A stretch of 29,670 nucleotides of DNA from a virus. The stretch spans positions 1-29,670 of the IMG/VR virus record IMGVR_UViG_3300031245_000006, one strand, 5' to 3'. A program made the translations under genes and the position numbers. Positions 7,575-14,034 of this stretch are shown piece by piece. Under the pieces are notes generated by a model. It saw nothing but the letters and a program-made list of their open reading frames with translations, made no database searches and was not told where the DNA came from. Positions within the stretch are counted from its first letter, which is position 1; each line of letters starts with the position of its first letter.

Positions 7575-8042
7575 ATGTTCAAGGAACTCATTTCCAACGG
7601 TAAAGACGGGCACGAACGACCGGAGTTGAACGGCGCGTACATCGGGCGGTTTCTGGGCGTCAAAGAGCGTCAGCGTTCGACGTTTGAGACGCGGCTTAGC
7701 CCGGAGCCGGAACTTGAGGATGTTTTTGTGTTTGAGTTCGAGGTCGAGGACGATGACGGGAACCCGCTGCGCGTCTCAAAGTGGGTGCGGAAGCCGAAAC
7801 GGTTGACGCATCCAAACGGCGGGAAGGTTACCAATCTCTACAAGACGCTGGCAGCGTTGTACGGCGTATCGGTGATGACGGACGAACAACTCAACGCTGC
7901 TGAGGAGTTCGTCCAGAGCGCGGTCGGGCGTGAGTATCAACTCACAATCGAGACCAAGCCCAGCGGCTGGTACGAGATTGTGCACATCGCGCCGGTACGC
8001 GCGCGGCAGCGGAAGACGAAAGAAGATGAAGTCCCGTTCTAA
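7575..8042 (+). CDS. Probable single-stranded DNA-binding protein, 155 aa
   Basis: The C-terminus is KEDEVPF, which closely resembles the acidic, phenylalanine-terminated tail (DDDIPF) that bacterial SSB uses to recruit partners. The body is rich in beta strands with aromatic and basic residues (FVFEFEVEDDDGNPLRVSKW, then KRLTHPNGGKV) as expected of an OB-fold, and the size is right. It lies between two nucleases downstream of primase and polymerase. ATG 7575 follows AAAGGAAG. The preceding internal promoter would allow high expression. The identification rests on the tail, size and context; the sequence is not close to canonical SSB. Confidence 0.65.
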   Translation: MFKELISNGKDGHERPELNGAYIGRFLGVKERQRSTFETRLSPEPELEDVFVFEFEVEDDDGNPLRVSKWVRKPKRLTHPNGGKVTNLYKTLAALYGVSVMTDEQLNAAEEFVQSAVGREYQLTIETKPSGWYEIVHIAPVRARQRKTKEDEVPF

Positions 8043-8442
8043 AAGCGAGCCACGGTGGAAGCGAAAGGAGCGTGACGCATTACGGGCTTTGCAAGCCACA
8101 TTCGGGCGGGTGAGCGATCCGTCGCTTGCCCGCCTTTTGACGCCGACGGGGCGCGTGGGGCACCTCACACGCTTCGGCGTTGATGGGTTCGTTGGCAACG
8201 ACCCGGGATACGCAGTTGAGGTGAAAGCGAGGCGAAAGATGTTGACCAAACCGACGCTCGACGCATTGCTTCAGACAATCGACCGCGCGGCGCGCTTTGA
8301 GCGCATCCCGCTGTTCGTTTTGGTGTTCGGGGATGATGTGCCAACCCGAACCGAAAACGGCGCGCGGGTGGATCGGGAGTGGGTGATGATGCCCCGGCGG
8401 GTTCTTGATGAACTCGTCGGGAAGGAGCGGAAGGATGAATGA
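8026..8442 (+). CDS. PD-(D/E)XK nuclease, resolvase or VRR-NUC-like, 138 aa
   Basis: GVDGFVGNDPGYAVEVKARR (about residues 51-70) shows the D...E-x-K signature of PD-(D/E)XK nucleases, and the flanking SLARLLTPTGRVGHLTRFG and a C-terminal helix fit a Holliday-junction-resolvase or VRR-NUC-type fold. The N-terminus is strongly basic (MKSRSKSEPRWKRKERDALR). It starts at ATG 8026 inside the end of the SSB-like gene (17-base overlap) with a purine-rich upstream stretch. It probably resolves or trims branched DNA. It is the third nuclease-like gene of this operon. Confidence 0.7.
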   Translation: MKSRSKSEPRWKRKERDALRALQATFGRVSDPSLARLLTPTGRVGHLTRFGVDGFVGNDPGYAVEVKARRKMLTKPTLDALLQTIDRAARFERIPLFVLVFGDDVPTRTENGARVDREWVMMPRRVLDELVGKERKDE

Positions 8443-8800
8443 CGCTGAAGAGCGCTTTGTGCGCCGGTACGCGCATCTGGCAGCCGATGCGCCGCTCGAC
8501 CGCCACGCGGCGCGGGCGCTGCTGCGGCGCGCGTTGGCGGATCGGGAGGCGCTGGCGGAATATCTGCTCGAACACGAGTGCGCACCGTCGTTGCTCGGCG
8601 AGTTCATCTATCGTCATTGGAACGACGCGCTGAGCGATGCGGCGCGCGGCGCGTCGTTGTGTCTGGCGTCGCGGACGCTGCGGGCGCTGGATTGTCTTGA
8701 GGAACGCGACCGGTGGGCAGTGCTGGAGTGGATGCAGCGTGGGGTTGTTCCGTCAACGCGCATTCTGTGTCGGTTGTGTGAGGAGATCGACGATGCGTGA
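8435..8800 (+). CDS. Helical protein of unknown function, first of a tandem pair, 121 aa
   Basis: Not recognised. Starts at ATG 8435 after GGAGCGGAAGG, overlapping the nuclease by 8 bases. The protein is almost entirely predicted helical, alanine-, arginine- and leucine-rich. It resembles its neighbour at 8793: the segment LDRHAARALLRRALADREALAEYLL followed by EHECAPSLLGEFIYRHW aligns well with the corresponding segment there (LDETRLLRWTRHKL, then GYRPTFIRYFLRYHI). The pair most likely arose by tandem duplication. A nucleic-acid or replication-complex accessory role is possible from context only. Confidence 0.65.
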   Translation: MNDAEERFVRRYAHLAADAPLDRHAARALLRRALADREALAEYLLEHECAPSLLGEFIYRHWNDALSDAARGASLCLASRTLRALDCLEERDRWAVLEWMQRGVVPSTRILCRLCEEIDDA

Positions 8801-9248
8801 CGACGATCTGCGCGCCGCGATGTCGTTCTTCGCAGCGCGACTGCGCGGCGCGGAATTAGACGAGACGCGACTGCTGCGTTGGACGCGCCACAAACTGCGC
8901 AGCGACGCGCAGGCGGTCGCAGAACTGATGCTGACGGTCGGGTATCGTCCGACGTTCATCAGATACTTTCTGCGCTACCACATCCCGGCGCTCCGCGAGA
9001 GCGCGGCGGTCGGGGAAACGTACATCGATCCCGACGCGGCGGCTGAAGCGCATCTGGGGTTGTGCTGGCGTTTGGATGATGCTGTGCTAACCGTCGTTTC
9101 TGACCTCCACTCCGCCGCGAAGCGGCTGCGCCAGCCGTACCGCGATCTCGCGGCGGTCTGCCTACGGTGGGGGTACGTTCACGAGACGGTGGTGCAGATG
9201 TTGGCAAAAGTACTAGAAAGGAAACCGCAAAATGTGGTGGAAGATTGA
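8793..9248 (+). CDS. Helical protein of unknown function, second of the tandem pair, 151 aa
   Basis: Not recognised. Start ATG 8793 overlaps the previous gene by 8 bases; GAGGAG is just upstream. Residues about 4-58 align by eye with the previous protein (matching hydrophobic and arginine positions, then the F-I-x-R-Y-x-x-R-Y/H-H/W pattern). The C-terminal half (LHSAAKRLRQPYRDLAAVCLRWGYVHETVVQML) is an additional, helix-turn-helix-like stretch: a helix, the turn RWGY, then another helix. DNA binding is thus conceivable but not demonstrated. Confidence 0.65.
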   Translation: MRDDDLRAAMSFFAARLRGAELDETRLLRWTRHKLRSDAQAVAELMLTVGYRPTFIRYFLRYHIPALRESAAVGETYIDPDAAAEAHLGLCWRLDDAVLTVVSDLHSAAKRLRQPYRDLAAVCLRWGYVHETVVQMLAKVLERKPQNVVED

Positions 9249-9471
9249 AGAAGTTCCGGCGCAAGAGTTAGAAGAGTGGGAACGCGCGCTCGTGCGTTGC
9301 GAAAACAGAGCGAAGCGCGATTTGGAAGCGCGCGCGGCGGGCGTGTTCGTCATCTTTGTGCGCGAGGGCGAGACGCGCCCGGAGTACGCGCCGGGCGACA
9401 AAGCGCCGGAAGGCGCGTATTTGGTGGGGAAGTGGACGCTCAAGAAGAAAGGATGGATGTGGTATGAGTGA
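9232..9471 (+). CDS. Small protein of unknown function, 79 aa
   Basis: ATG 9232 after CTAGAAAGGAAAC, overlapping the preceding gene by 17 bases. The protein begins MWWKIEEVPAQELEEWERAL, has a hydrophobic strand GVFVIFVREGETRP, and ends with the lysine/tryptophan-rich KKKGWMWYE. It is probably a small soluble alpha/beta protein. Tight overlaps on both sides support it as a real operon member; no function can be assigned. Confidence 0.6.
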   Translation: MWWKIEEVPAQELEEWERALVRCENRAKRDLEARAAGVFVIFVREGETRPEYAPGDKAPEGAYLVGKWTLKKKGWMWYE

Positions 9472-10105
9472 CCTCATTGCGTGGATTATCGCGGCGGGGG
9501 TGATCTTCGCCCTTGTCAACAGCAACGTCGCCGACGGACTGCTGAGCGCGCTTGACCTCAGCGACAATCTCAAGCGTGCGGTGGACTGGGCGCGCGGGGT
9601 GCGCGGGGTTCCGGCGGGCGTGGCGTCGGTCTGTTTCTTCATTCTCGCGTATGTGTTCGGAGCACTGGCGTACCGCTACGACCTCGTACCGACGTGGCGG
9701 TTCATCCAGCCGATTGCGGCGGACGTACTGGCGACGGGCGCGGAGTGGTTGACGCTATTTGCGCTGTTCCTCACGCTGCTGCCGACGCTGATTGAGTTGG
9801 CAACGGTCGGACTGGTGCAGCGCGACATTCGGGCGCTCCAGTGGATGGTGTACTTCTTCATCTTTTTTGATATTGTCACCGACTTCGGAGAAGCGGTCGC
9901 GTTGGTGGAGGTATGGCAGCGCGGCGGACTGTTTGCGCCGCTGCCGGACGCGCTGCAAGGCGCGGCGGTGGTGATGGCAAAAATCGGCTGGACGTTTGCG
10001 GCGTCGTTCGCGTTTGAGTTCCTCGCCATTCTGTGCGCAGTAACGGCGCTGCTGTTGGCAGCGAATGTCAGAGCGCCCGGCGGAGGAGGAGGAGGCGGAC
10101 GGTGA
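9464..10105 (+). CDS. Multi-pass membrane protein paired with the FtsK-like ATPase, 213 aa
   Basis: Hydrophobic segments are seen at about 5-20 (IAWIIAAGVIFALV), 51-70 (VASVCFFILAYVFGALAY), 80-110 (a long stretch including LTLFALFLTLLPTLIELA), 125-140 (WMVYFFIFFDIVTDF) and 175-205 (FAASFAFEFLAILCAVTALLL), so about five membrane spans. It ends with a run of glycines. ATG 9464 overlaps the previous gene by 8 bases, and its stop overlaps the GTG of the FtsK-like gene (GTGA), so the two are probably made together and may form a membrane complex. I do not recognise the family. A holin role is unlikely given its position and size. Confidence 0.75.
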   Translation: MSDLIAWIIAAGVIFALVNSNVADGLLSALDLSDNLKRAVDWARGVRGVPAGVASVCFFILAYVFGALAYRYDLVPTWRFIQPIAADVLATGAEWLTLFALFLTLLPTLIELATVGLVQRDIRALQWMVYFFIFFDIVTDFGEAVALVEVWQRGGLFAPLPDALQGAAVVMAKIGWTFAASFAFEFLAILCAVTALLLAANVRAPGGGGGGGR

Positions 10106-11661
10106 ACGTCAGCGGCAAAACGGTGTTTCTAATGCTGTTCGGCGTCGCGCTGGCGTTCAGCGTTGATCCGATTGCCGGCGTCTTCGCGTTCCTCGCGCTG
10201 GCGGCGGCGACCAACCGCGACGCGGCGGCGCGTGTTTACCACGCGCTGAACGACGCCGCGTATCGGGTCGAGCGGCAACTCGAACAGCGCGGCTGGCTGC
10301 CGACGGCGCTCGCCGGAAGTGTCACAACACCGCGTATAAATAAAGAAGAAGATACTGTTGTGACGGTTGATGAGCAAGCGCCCGCCGGTGCGGGCGCGGG
10401 CGTCGCAGCCCCCGCTGCCGCAGCCCCCGCTGCTGTCACAACACCGTATAGAAATAAAAGAGAAGATGATGTTGTGACGCTTCCTTCTCCGTCGCTGTTC
10501 AACCCGACCGACCCGCGCCCGGCGCGGTACGCCGTCCCGCTGGGTGTTGACCAGACCGGCGCGTTTCGTTGGTTGGACTTCGGCGCAGACGCGCTGCATA
10601 TTGGGCTGTACGGAACCAGCGGCTGCGGCAAAGACCACCTTCTGCGGCTGTGGTTCGCGACGCTGCTCAACGAGCGCGGGGTTCGCTGGGCGATCCTCGA
10701 CGGGAAAGGGGACTGGCTGACGCCGAACATCGCGCGGCTGCCGCAGATGCTGTTCCCTCCCGCCGGAGGGTACGGCGAGGAAGGACAACAGCGAATACTG
10801 AGCGCGATTGCGACAATCAACGAAGAAGCAAAGCGTCGGTTCGGGCTGCTGCTGAGCGCCGGAGTGCGCAGCGTCGAGGAGTACAACCAAACCGCGCCCG
10901 ATCCGCTGCCGCTGCTCGTTGTGTTGGCGACGGACATCATCGACGTTGTGGACGAGACGGAACGACTGCTGATCGCGCTCGTCAGCAAGGCGCGGGCGTT
11001 GGGGATTAGGGTGATCGTCTCGATGCAGACGCCGACCGGCAAGCGGCTTGAGTGGCGGATGAACCTCTCGACGCTGATCGCCGGCGCGCTGGTGGACGGA
11101 AGCCAGGACGCGCCCGCGCTGGGCGTGCGCGACCCGAAGGCGCTGCTGTACCGACCGTCGCAGTTGCCGCCGCCGCCCGGCGAGCGCGGGGTGTTTGTGG
11201 TGCGTCACAACAACGAACAATTCCTCATCCGCACGCCGGCGCTGGTCGGGGATTTTGATGCGCTCGTCAACGCGCGCAACGACGCGGCGCTGTTGGAGAC
11301 GTTGTTGTTCAGCGCTGTCACAACACCGCGTATAAATAAAAGAGAAGCAGATGTTGCGACAACTGATGCGCAGATGCCCGTCCCGGCGCATCAGCAAGCG
11401 CTGGGACAGCGGGGACGGGCGGATACGGCATCAGAACGCGCTGGGACGGCTGTTGTCCCGTCCCCGACCGTCCCCGAACCCGCCAAAAACGCCCAGATCG
11501 GGGGTTTCCTCGGGGACGGGGACGGCGGGGACGATGCGTTGTTATCAGCGCTGGCGGCGCTTCGACGCGCGGGGTTCAGTCGAGAGCAGGCGCGGGCGTT
11601 GGGCGCGCGGTTTCGCAACGAAGACTGGGCGCGCGCGGCGCGGTTGAATAGCGAGGATTGA
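10102..11661 (+). CDS. Membrane-anchored FtsK/HerA-like ATPase with three in-frame palindromic elements, 519 aa
   Basis: Residues about 6-35 are two hydrophobic segments, then a linker, then a RecA-like ATPase core (about 135-385). Walker A is GTSGCGKD (171-178). The strand LLVVLATDII with D278 sits where FtsK has its Walker B D-E, and VSMQTPTGKRLEWRMNLSTLIAGALVDGSQDAPALG matches the late FtsK-like region. K is followed by D instead of S/T, and the Walker B Glu is not evident, so ATP hydrolysis may be altered. A 45-bp palindromic element supplies residues 74-88, 112-126 and 406-420, all outside the ATPase core. The C-terminal 60 residues look like a small helical DNA-reading domain (DALLSALAALRRAGFSREQARAL). 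GTG 10102 overlaps the upstream stop. DNA translocation or segregation is the likely role, by family. Confidence 0.75.
   Translation: MNVSGKTVFLMLFGVALAFSVDPIAGVFAFLALAAATNRDAAARVYHALNDAAYRVERQLEQRGWLPTALAGSVTTPRINKEEDTVVTVDEQAPAGAGAGVAAPAAAAPAAVTTPYRNKREDDVVTLPSPSLFNPTDPRPARYAVPLGVDQTGAFRWLDFGADALHIGLYGTSGCGKDHLLRLWFATLLNERGVRWAILDGKGDWLTPNIARLPQMLFPPAGGYGEEGQQRILSAIATINEEAKRRFGLLLSAGVRSVEEYNQTAPDPLPLLVVLATDIIDVVDETERLLIALVSKARALGIRVIVSMQTPTGKRLEWRMNLSTLIAGALVDGSQDAPALGVRDPKALLYRPSQLPPPPGERGVFVVRHNNEQFLIRTPALVGDFDALVNARNDAALLETLLFSAVTTPRINKREADVATTDAQMPVPAHQQALGQRGRADTASERAGTAVVPSPTVPEPAKNAQIGGFLGDGDGGDDALLSALAALRRAGFSREQARALGARFRNEDWARAARLNSED
10320..10364 (+). repeat. 45-bp palindromic element, copy 2 (coding)
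   Basis: Perfect TGTCACAACA/TGTTGTGAC ends around a core with ATAAATAAAGAAG. In frame in the FtsK-like gene, encoding VTTPRINKEEDTVVT in the linker between membrane segments and ATPase core. Confidence 0.92.
10434..10478 (+). repeat. 45-bp palindromic element, copy 3 (coding)
   Basis: Perfect ends, core with AGAAATAAAAGAG. Encodes VTTPYRNKREDDVVT in the same frame and orientation as copy 2. An Ala/Pro/Gly-rich linker of 23 residues separates the two copies. Confidence 0.92.
11316..11360 (+). repeat. 45-bp palindromic element, copy 4 (coding, slightly degenerate)
   Basis: Left end TGTCACAACA, right end TGTTGCGAC with one change. Encodes VTTPRINKREADVAT, residues 406-420 of the FtsK-like protein, between the ATPase core and the C-terminal domain. 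Length is still exactly 45 bases. Confidence 0.88.
11363..11540 (+). repeat. GGGGACGG-rich low-complexity coding segment
   Basis: Within the 3' part of the FtsK-like gene, GGGAC/GTCCC motifs occur many times on both strands, and two imperfect direct copies of GCATCAG...GCTGGGAC (11388-11410 and 11428-11450) are present. CTGATGCGC and GCGCATCAG (11363-11371, 11386-11394) are inverted. It encodes a Pro/Ala/Gly-rich linker. Confidence 0.6.
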
Positions 11662-11679
11662 CAACGGAAAGGAGCGGTG

Positions 11680-12405
11680 ATGGCGACGATCATCTCATAC
11701 GGCGGCGGCGTGCAGAGTACCGCGCTGGTGGTTTTGGCGATGCAGCGCGGCTGGCGGATCGATGAGATTATCCACGTTGATCTGCTCGACGCCGAAGCGC
11801 CAAACACGCGCGAGTACGTCGCGTACTTCGCGGGTTGGCTGCGGGAAACGCACCGGCGCGGCATAACAATCCTACAGCGCGATCTGTACGGGGATATGCT
11901 GGCTAATCCGGCGTTTACGCCCGCGCCGTGGCGCGCGGCTGACGGATCGTTTATGTTGAAGCGCCAGTGCACGCGGCAGTATAAAGTCGAACCTATCCGG
12001 CGCTATTTGTACCAGCAGTACAAACGCGAGAAGATACAACTAATGCTGGGAATCAGCGTAGACGAGTTCCACCGTATGCGCGATTCCGGTTCTGCGCGCA
12101 TCGAAAACGTCTACCCGCTGGTAGACGAGCGCCTGACCCGCAACGACTGCCGCGCGATCCTCGAACGCGCCGGGTTGACACCGCCGCCGAAATCGTCGTG
12201 CTGGTTCTGTCCGTATCGATCCGTCCGCAGTCAGTCTGAGTTGCTCAAGCAGTACCCGGCGCTGCGGGGGATGGGGGAGGAACTGGAGCGTCGGATCAAC
12301 GATGAGCGCCGGGCGCGGGGGAAAGACGAGATTGTAGTGCTGCGGGCGGGCGCTGCGTCGGAAGAGCAGAGCGACTTCTGCGAGGAGGGATTCTGCGACG
12401 CTTAG
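11680..12405 (+). CDS. PP-loop ATPase, PAPS-reductase-like family, 241 aa
   Basis: The N-terminus ATIISYGGGVQSTAL is the PP-loop (SxGGxxS) of adenine nucleotide alpha hydrolases, which adenylate or bind AMP in PAPS reductases, tRNA thiolases and DndC. HVDLLDAEAPNTREYVAYFAGWL is the second nucleotide-associated block, LKRQCTRQYKVEPIRRYL resembles the PAPS-reductase core, and SSCWFCPYRS plus a late Cys pair (DFCEEGFCDA) may bind metal. Phages commonly carry such members but their substrate is unknown. ATG 11680 is preferred to GTG 11677 because AAAGGAG is 5-6 bases upstream of it. No dnd partner genes are nearby. It could act in nucleic-acid modification or sulfur metabolism; this cannot be decided here. 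Confidence 0.75.
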   Translation: MATIISYGGGVQSTALVVLAMQRGWRIDEIIHVDLLDAEAPNTREYVAYFAGWLRETHRRGITILQRDLYGDMLANPAFTPAPWRAADGSFMLKRQCTRQYKVEPIRRYLYQQYKREKIQLMLGISVDEFHRMRDSGSARIENVYPLVDERLTRNDCRAILERAGLTPPPKSSCWFCPYRSVRSQSELLKQYPALRGMGEELERRINDERRARGKDEIVVLRAGAASEEQSDFCEEGFCDA

Positions 12406-12414
12406 GCGAGTGTT

Positions 12415-12459
12415 TGTCACAACACGCTATAGAAATAAAAGAAGAAGAGATGTTGTGAC
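12415..12459 (+). repeat. 45-bp palindromic element, copy 5 (intergenic)
   Basis: Perfect ends, core CTATAGAAATAAAAGAAG. It fills most of the gap between the PP-loop gene and the membrane protein gene, and the ribosome binding site GAAGGAGA follows 2 bases after it. Confidence 0.92.
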
Positions 12460-12477
12460 GGTGAAGGAGATGTACTC

Positions 12478-13155
12478 GTGAAGTTCCGCATTCTCGCAAC
12501 GCTATCGGTTCTGTTGCTCAGCGCCCCGTCCGCGCTGGGCGTCCAGCGCGCCCTCGCCCCGACGCGCGGCGAGTTGGCGGGCTGGCTGGCGGCGGTGGGG
12601 ATCGAGTTGGCGTATCTGTCGCTGGCGTTCGCGGCGTTCGCCGATCCGCAGCGCCAACGGTTGGCGGCGCGCGTGGCGCGGGCGGCGGTGCTCACTGCGA
12701 TTACGCTCAACGTTCTGGCAGACTACGCCGCGCGCGTTCCGGCGGGGCTGAGCGGCGCGGCGCAGTTTCTTGCGTCGTTCGATTGGTTATTGCTGGCGCT
12801 GTCGGTGCTGGAGAGCGCGCCGCTTGCGACGCTGGCGTATACGCTTGCGACGTTGCTGCATACGCACAGCAGTTCGCATCCGCAACCGGATGCGTCGCAT
12901 ACGGCGCAGCATACGGCGCATACGGATACGCATACGGCGCAGCATACGGCGCATACGGATACGCATACGGCGCAGCATACGGCGCATACGGATACGCATA
13001 CGGCGCAGCATACGGCGCATACGGATACGCATACGGCGCATACGCAGCGCACTGCGTCGTACCGGTGCCCGCACTGCGGTGCGGCGCTGGCGAAGCAGCA
13101 GCAGTACGCGGCTGCGCTGCGGTACGGACATTGCGGGAAGTGTAAGGGAAAATAA
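12478..13155 (+). CDS. Membrane protein with 11-residue His/Thr tandem repeat and C-terminal zinc ribbon, 225 aa
   Basis: GTG 12478 follows GAAGGAGA; the upstream ATG 12469 is stopped after three codons. Hydrophobic segments at about 3-20, 35-60, 65-85 and 98-125 suggest four membrane spans. Residues 141-184 are four identical copies of HTAQHTAHTDT, followed by a partial copy. The C-terminus is CPHC...HCGKC, a CxxC/CxxC zinc ribbon. The histidine-dense repeat may bind metal ions or be a flexible spacer on one side of the membrane. The gene ends the early operon at a bidirectional terminator. Family unknown; a metal-sensing or membrane-anchor role is speculation. Confidence 0.75.
   Translation: MKFRILATLSVLLLSAPSALGVQRALAPTRGELAGWLAAVGIELAYLSLAFAAFADPQRQRLAARVARAAVLTAITLNVLADYAARVPAGLSGAAQFLASFDWLLLALSVLESAPLATLAYTLATLLHTHSSSHPQPDASHTAQHTAHTDTHTAQHTAHTDTHTAQHTAHTDTHTAQHTAHTDTHTAHTQRTASYRCPHCGAALAKQQQYAAALRYGHCGKCKGK
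12898..13029 (+). repeat. Perfect 33-bp tandem repeat, 4 copies
   Basis: Four identical 33-bp units run without interruption, followed by a partial unit. They encode HTAQHTAHTDT four times. Identity at the DNA level, including third positions, indicates recent expansion by slippage or unequal recombination. Repeat copies are joined without spacers, so this is not a CRISPR array. Confidence 0.95.
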
Positions 13156-13159
13156 GAAG

Positions 13160-13186
13160 CCCCGTCCGTTGCCGGACGGGGTTTCT
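13160..13186. terminator. Bidirectional Rho-independent terminator
   Basis: CCCCGTCCG and CGGACGGGG around a TTGC loop, with TTTCT on the plus side and CTTCTTATTTT when read leftward. It serves the early operon (rightward) and the gene 13204-13491 (leftward), which converge here. Confidence 0.85.
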
Positions 13187-13203
13187 GGGTTGCGGCGGGT
13201 CGT

Positions 13204-13491
13204 CTACTGAATGACGCCCGCCTTGCGGAGGATGAATGCGTAGTCTTTGGCTGCGGCTTCGAGATCGGGATACTCGAAGATTTCGGCTTCGCAGTAGTGT
13301 CCTTCCCGCTTGACGTAGAAGATAACAATGCCTTCATCCCACTGAATGATACGGTACTGAATGTCCGCTTCCTCGTTCTCAAACCGAACCTCGCCGATTT
13401 CCTCCGCGTCCTCGTAGGTGACGGTCTCGTAATCGTTCTCTTCGTCCCAGTTCCAGTGCCGGTAGCCACGCCAAATGCTGATGGTTGCCAT
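13204..13491 (-). CDS. Small protein of the paralogue family, 95 aa
   Basis: Function unknown. Starts at ATG 13491 after AAAGGAAGG; longer upstream reading would cross its own promoter. It begins MATISIWRGYRHW, closely matching MATVQLWRGVRR of the divergent gene at 13669 and YKIWQGERT of 15375-15680. A middle hydrophobic strand (EGIVIFYVKREG) and a C-terminal acidic helix ending in AGVIQ follow the same plan. It is strongly acidic. It is a single-gene unit with private promoter (13537-13565) and terminator. The fold is probably a small alpha/beta sandwich; no catalytic motif is seen. Confidence 0.85.
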   Translation of the reverse strand: MATISIWRGYRHWNWDEENDYETVTYEDAEEIGEVRFENEEADIQYRIIQWDEGIVIFYVKREGHYCEAEIFEYPDLEAAAKDYAFILRKAGVIQ

Positions 13492-13536
13492 AGGATTGCC
13501 TTCCTTTCTCGTAGGGTGATTATTGTTTACGTCTCT

Positions 13537-13565
13537 ACTATACCGCACACGTCGCGATTTGTCAA
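13537..13565 (-). promoter_or_regulatory. Promoter for gene 13204-13491
   Basis: On the minus strand TTGACA (13565-13560), a 17-bp spacer ending GTGCGG, TATAGT (13542-13537). Divergent with the promoter at 13602; the 36 bases between the two -35 boxes are AT-rich with AATTTC-type repeats. Confidence 0.85.
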
Positions 13566-13601
13566 GCCCCAATTTCGCGGAAATTCCGGCGAATTTCCCG
13601 C

Positions 13602-13630
13602 TTGACAACCGGCGCGGGGTGTGGTAGTAT
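13602..13630 (+). promoter_or_regulatory. Promoter for gene 13669-13989
   Basis: TTGACA (13602-13607), a 17-bp spacer containing GGCGCGGGGTGTGG, TAGTAT (13625-13630). The same spacer core is found in the promoters at 15724-15752 and, with changes, at 14445 and 15790. Confidence 0.85.
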
Positions 13631-13668
13631 ATGAGCGTAATCGATACACGCTCTAGAGGAGGTCTAAG

Positions 13669-13989
13669 ATGGCTACGGTTCAACTCTGGCGGGGTGTCCG
13701 GCGCGTCGTACTTGGTGATGAGTTCGCGAGCGGGGAGATTGTCGAATTTGACGGTGAGCGCATCGGCGGGTTGTGGGAGGAGCACAACTCACGCGGTACG
13801 GAGACGGGCTTCTACCGCGCGTCTGACGGTCGATTTATTGTTCATCAACGGCGATGGAGCCGCTGGGAGAACGAGCCGGAAATCTCGGAGGTCTTTGTCT
13901 TCCCCACTCCGGCTGATGCAGAGGGGCGGTTCTGGTGGGAACTTGAGCAGGCGGGTCTCATCCCGCCGCGCACGGTGACGCTGGGTTGA
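13669..13989 (+). CDS. Small protein of the paralogue family, 106 aa
   Basis: Function unknown. ATG 13669 follows AGAGGAGG by about 7 bases. It begins MATVQLWRGVRRVVLGDEF, then GEIVEFDGERIGGLW, TGFYRASDGRFIVHQRRW, and a C-terminal helix after VFVFPTPADAEG. These blocks match the products at 13204-13491 and 15375-15680 and, more weakly, 3848-4126. A private promoter precedes it and a hairpin (13997-14034) follows. The repeated cassette structure suggests duplication and divergence, as expected for accessory phage genes acting on the host. No direct function is visible. Confidence 0.85.
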   Translation: MATVQLWRGVRRVVLGDEFASGEIVEFDGERIGGLWEEHNSRGTETGFYRASDGRFIVHQRRWSRWENEPEISEVFVFPTPADAEGRFWWELEQAGLIPPRTVTLG

Positions 13990-13996
13990 TCAGTTC

Positions 13997-14034
13997 GGGG
14001 CGTTCCGGTTCGCCGGATCGCCCCTTCGCTTTTT
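13997..14034 (+). terminator. Rho-independent terminator after gene 13669-13989
   Basis: GGGGCG/CGCCCC with inner CCGG/CCGG (13997-14024), followed within a few bases by CTTTTT. The next gene's ribosome binding site begins immediately after, so some read-through probably feeds it. Confidence 0.7.

Noticed and set aside
10129-11397. Long leftward open frame opposite the FtsK-like gene
   Set aside because: No start signals; the product is arginine/glutamine-rich, and its repeated peptides are only the reverse reading of the 45-bp elements, which are also open on that strand.
12898-13029. Tandem repeat as a possible CRISPR array
   Set aside because: Units are contiguous without spacers and encode a peptide in frame with the flanking membrane and zinc-ribbon parts.
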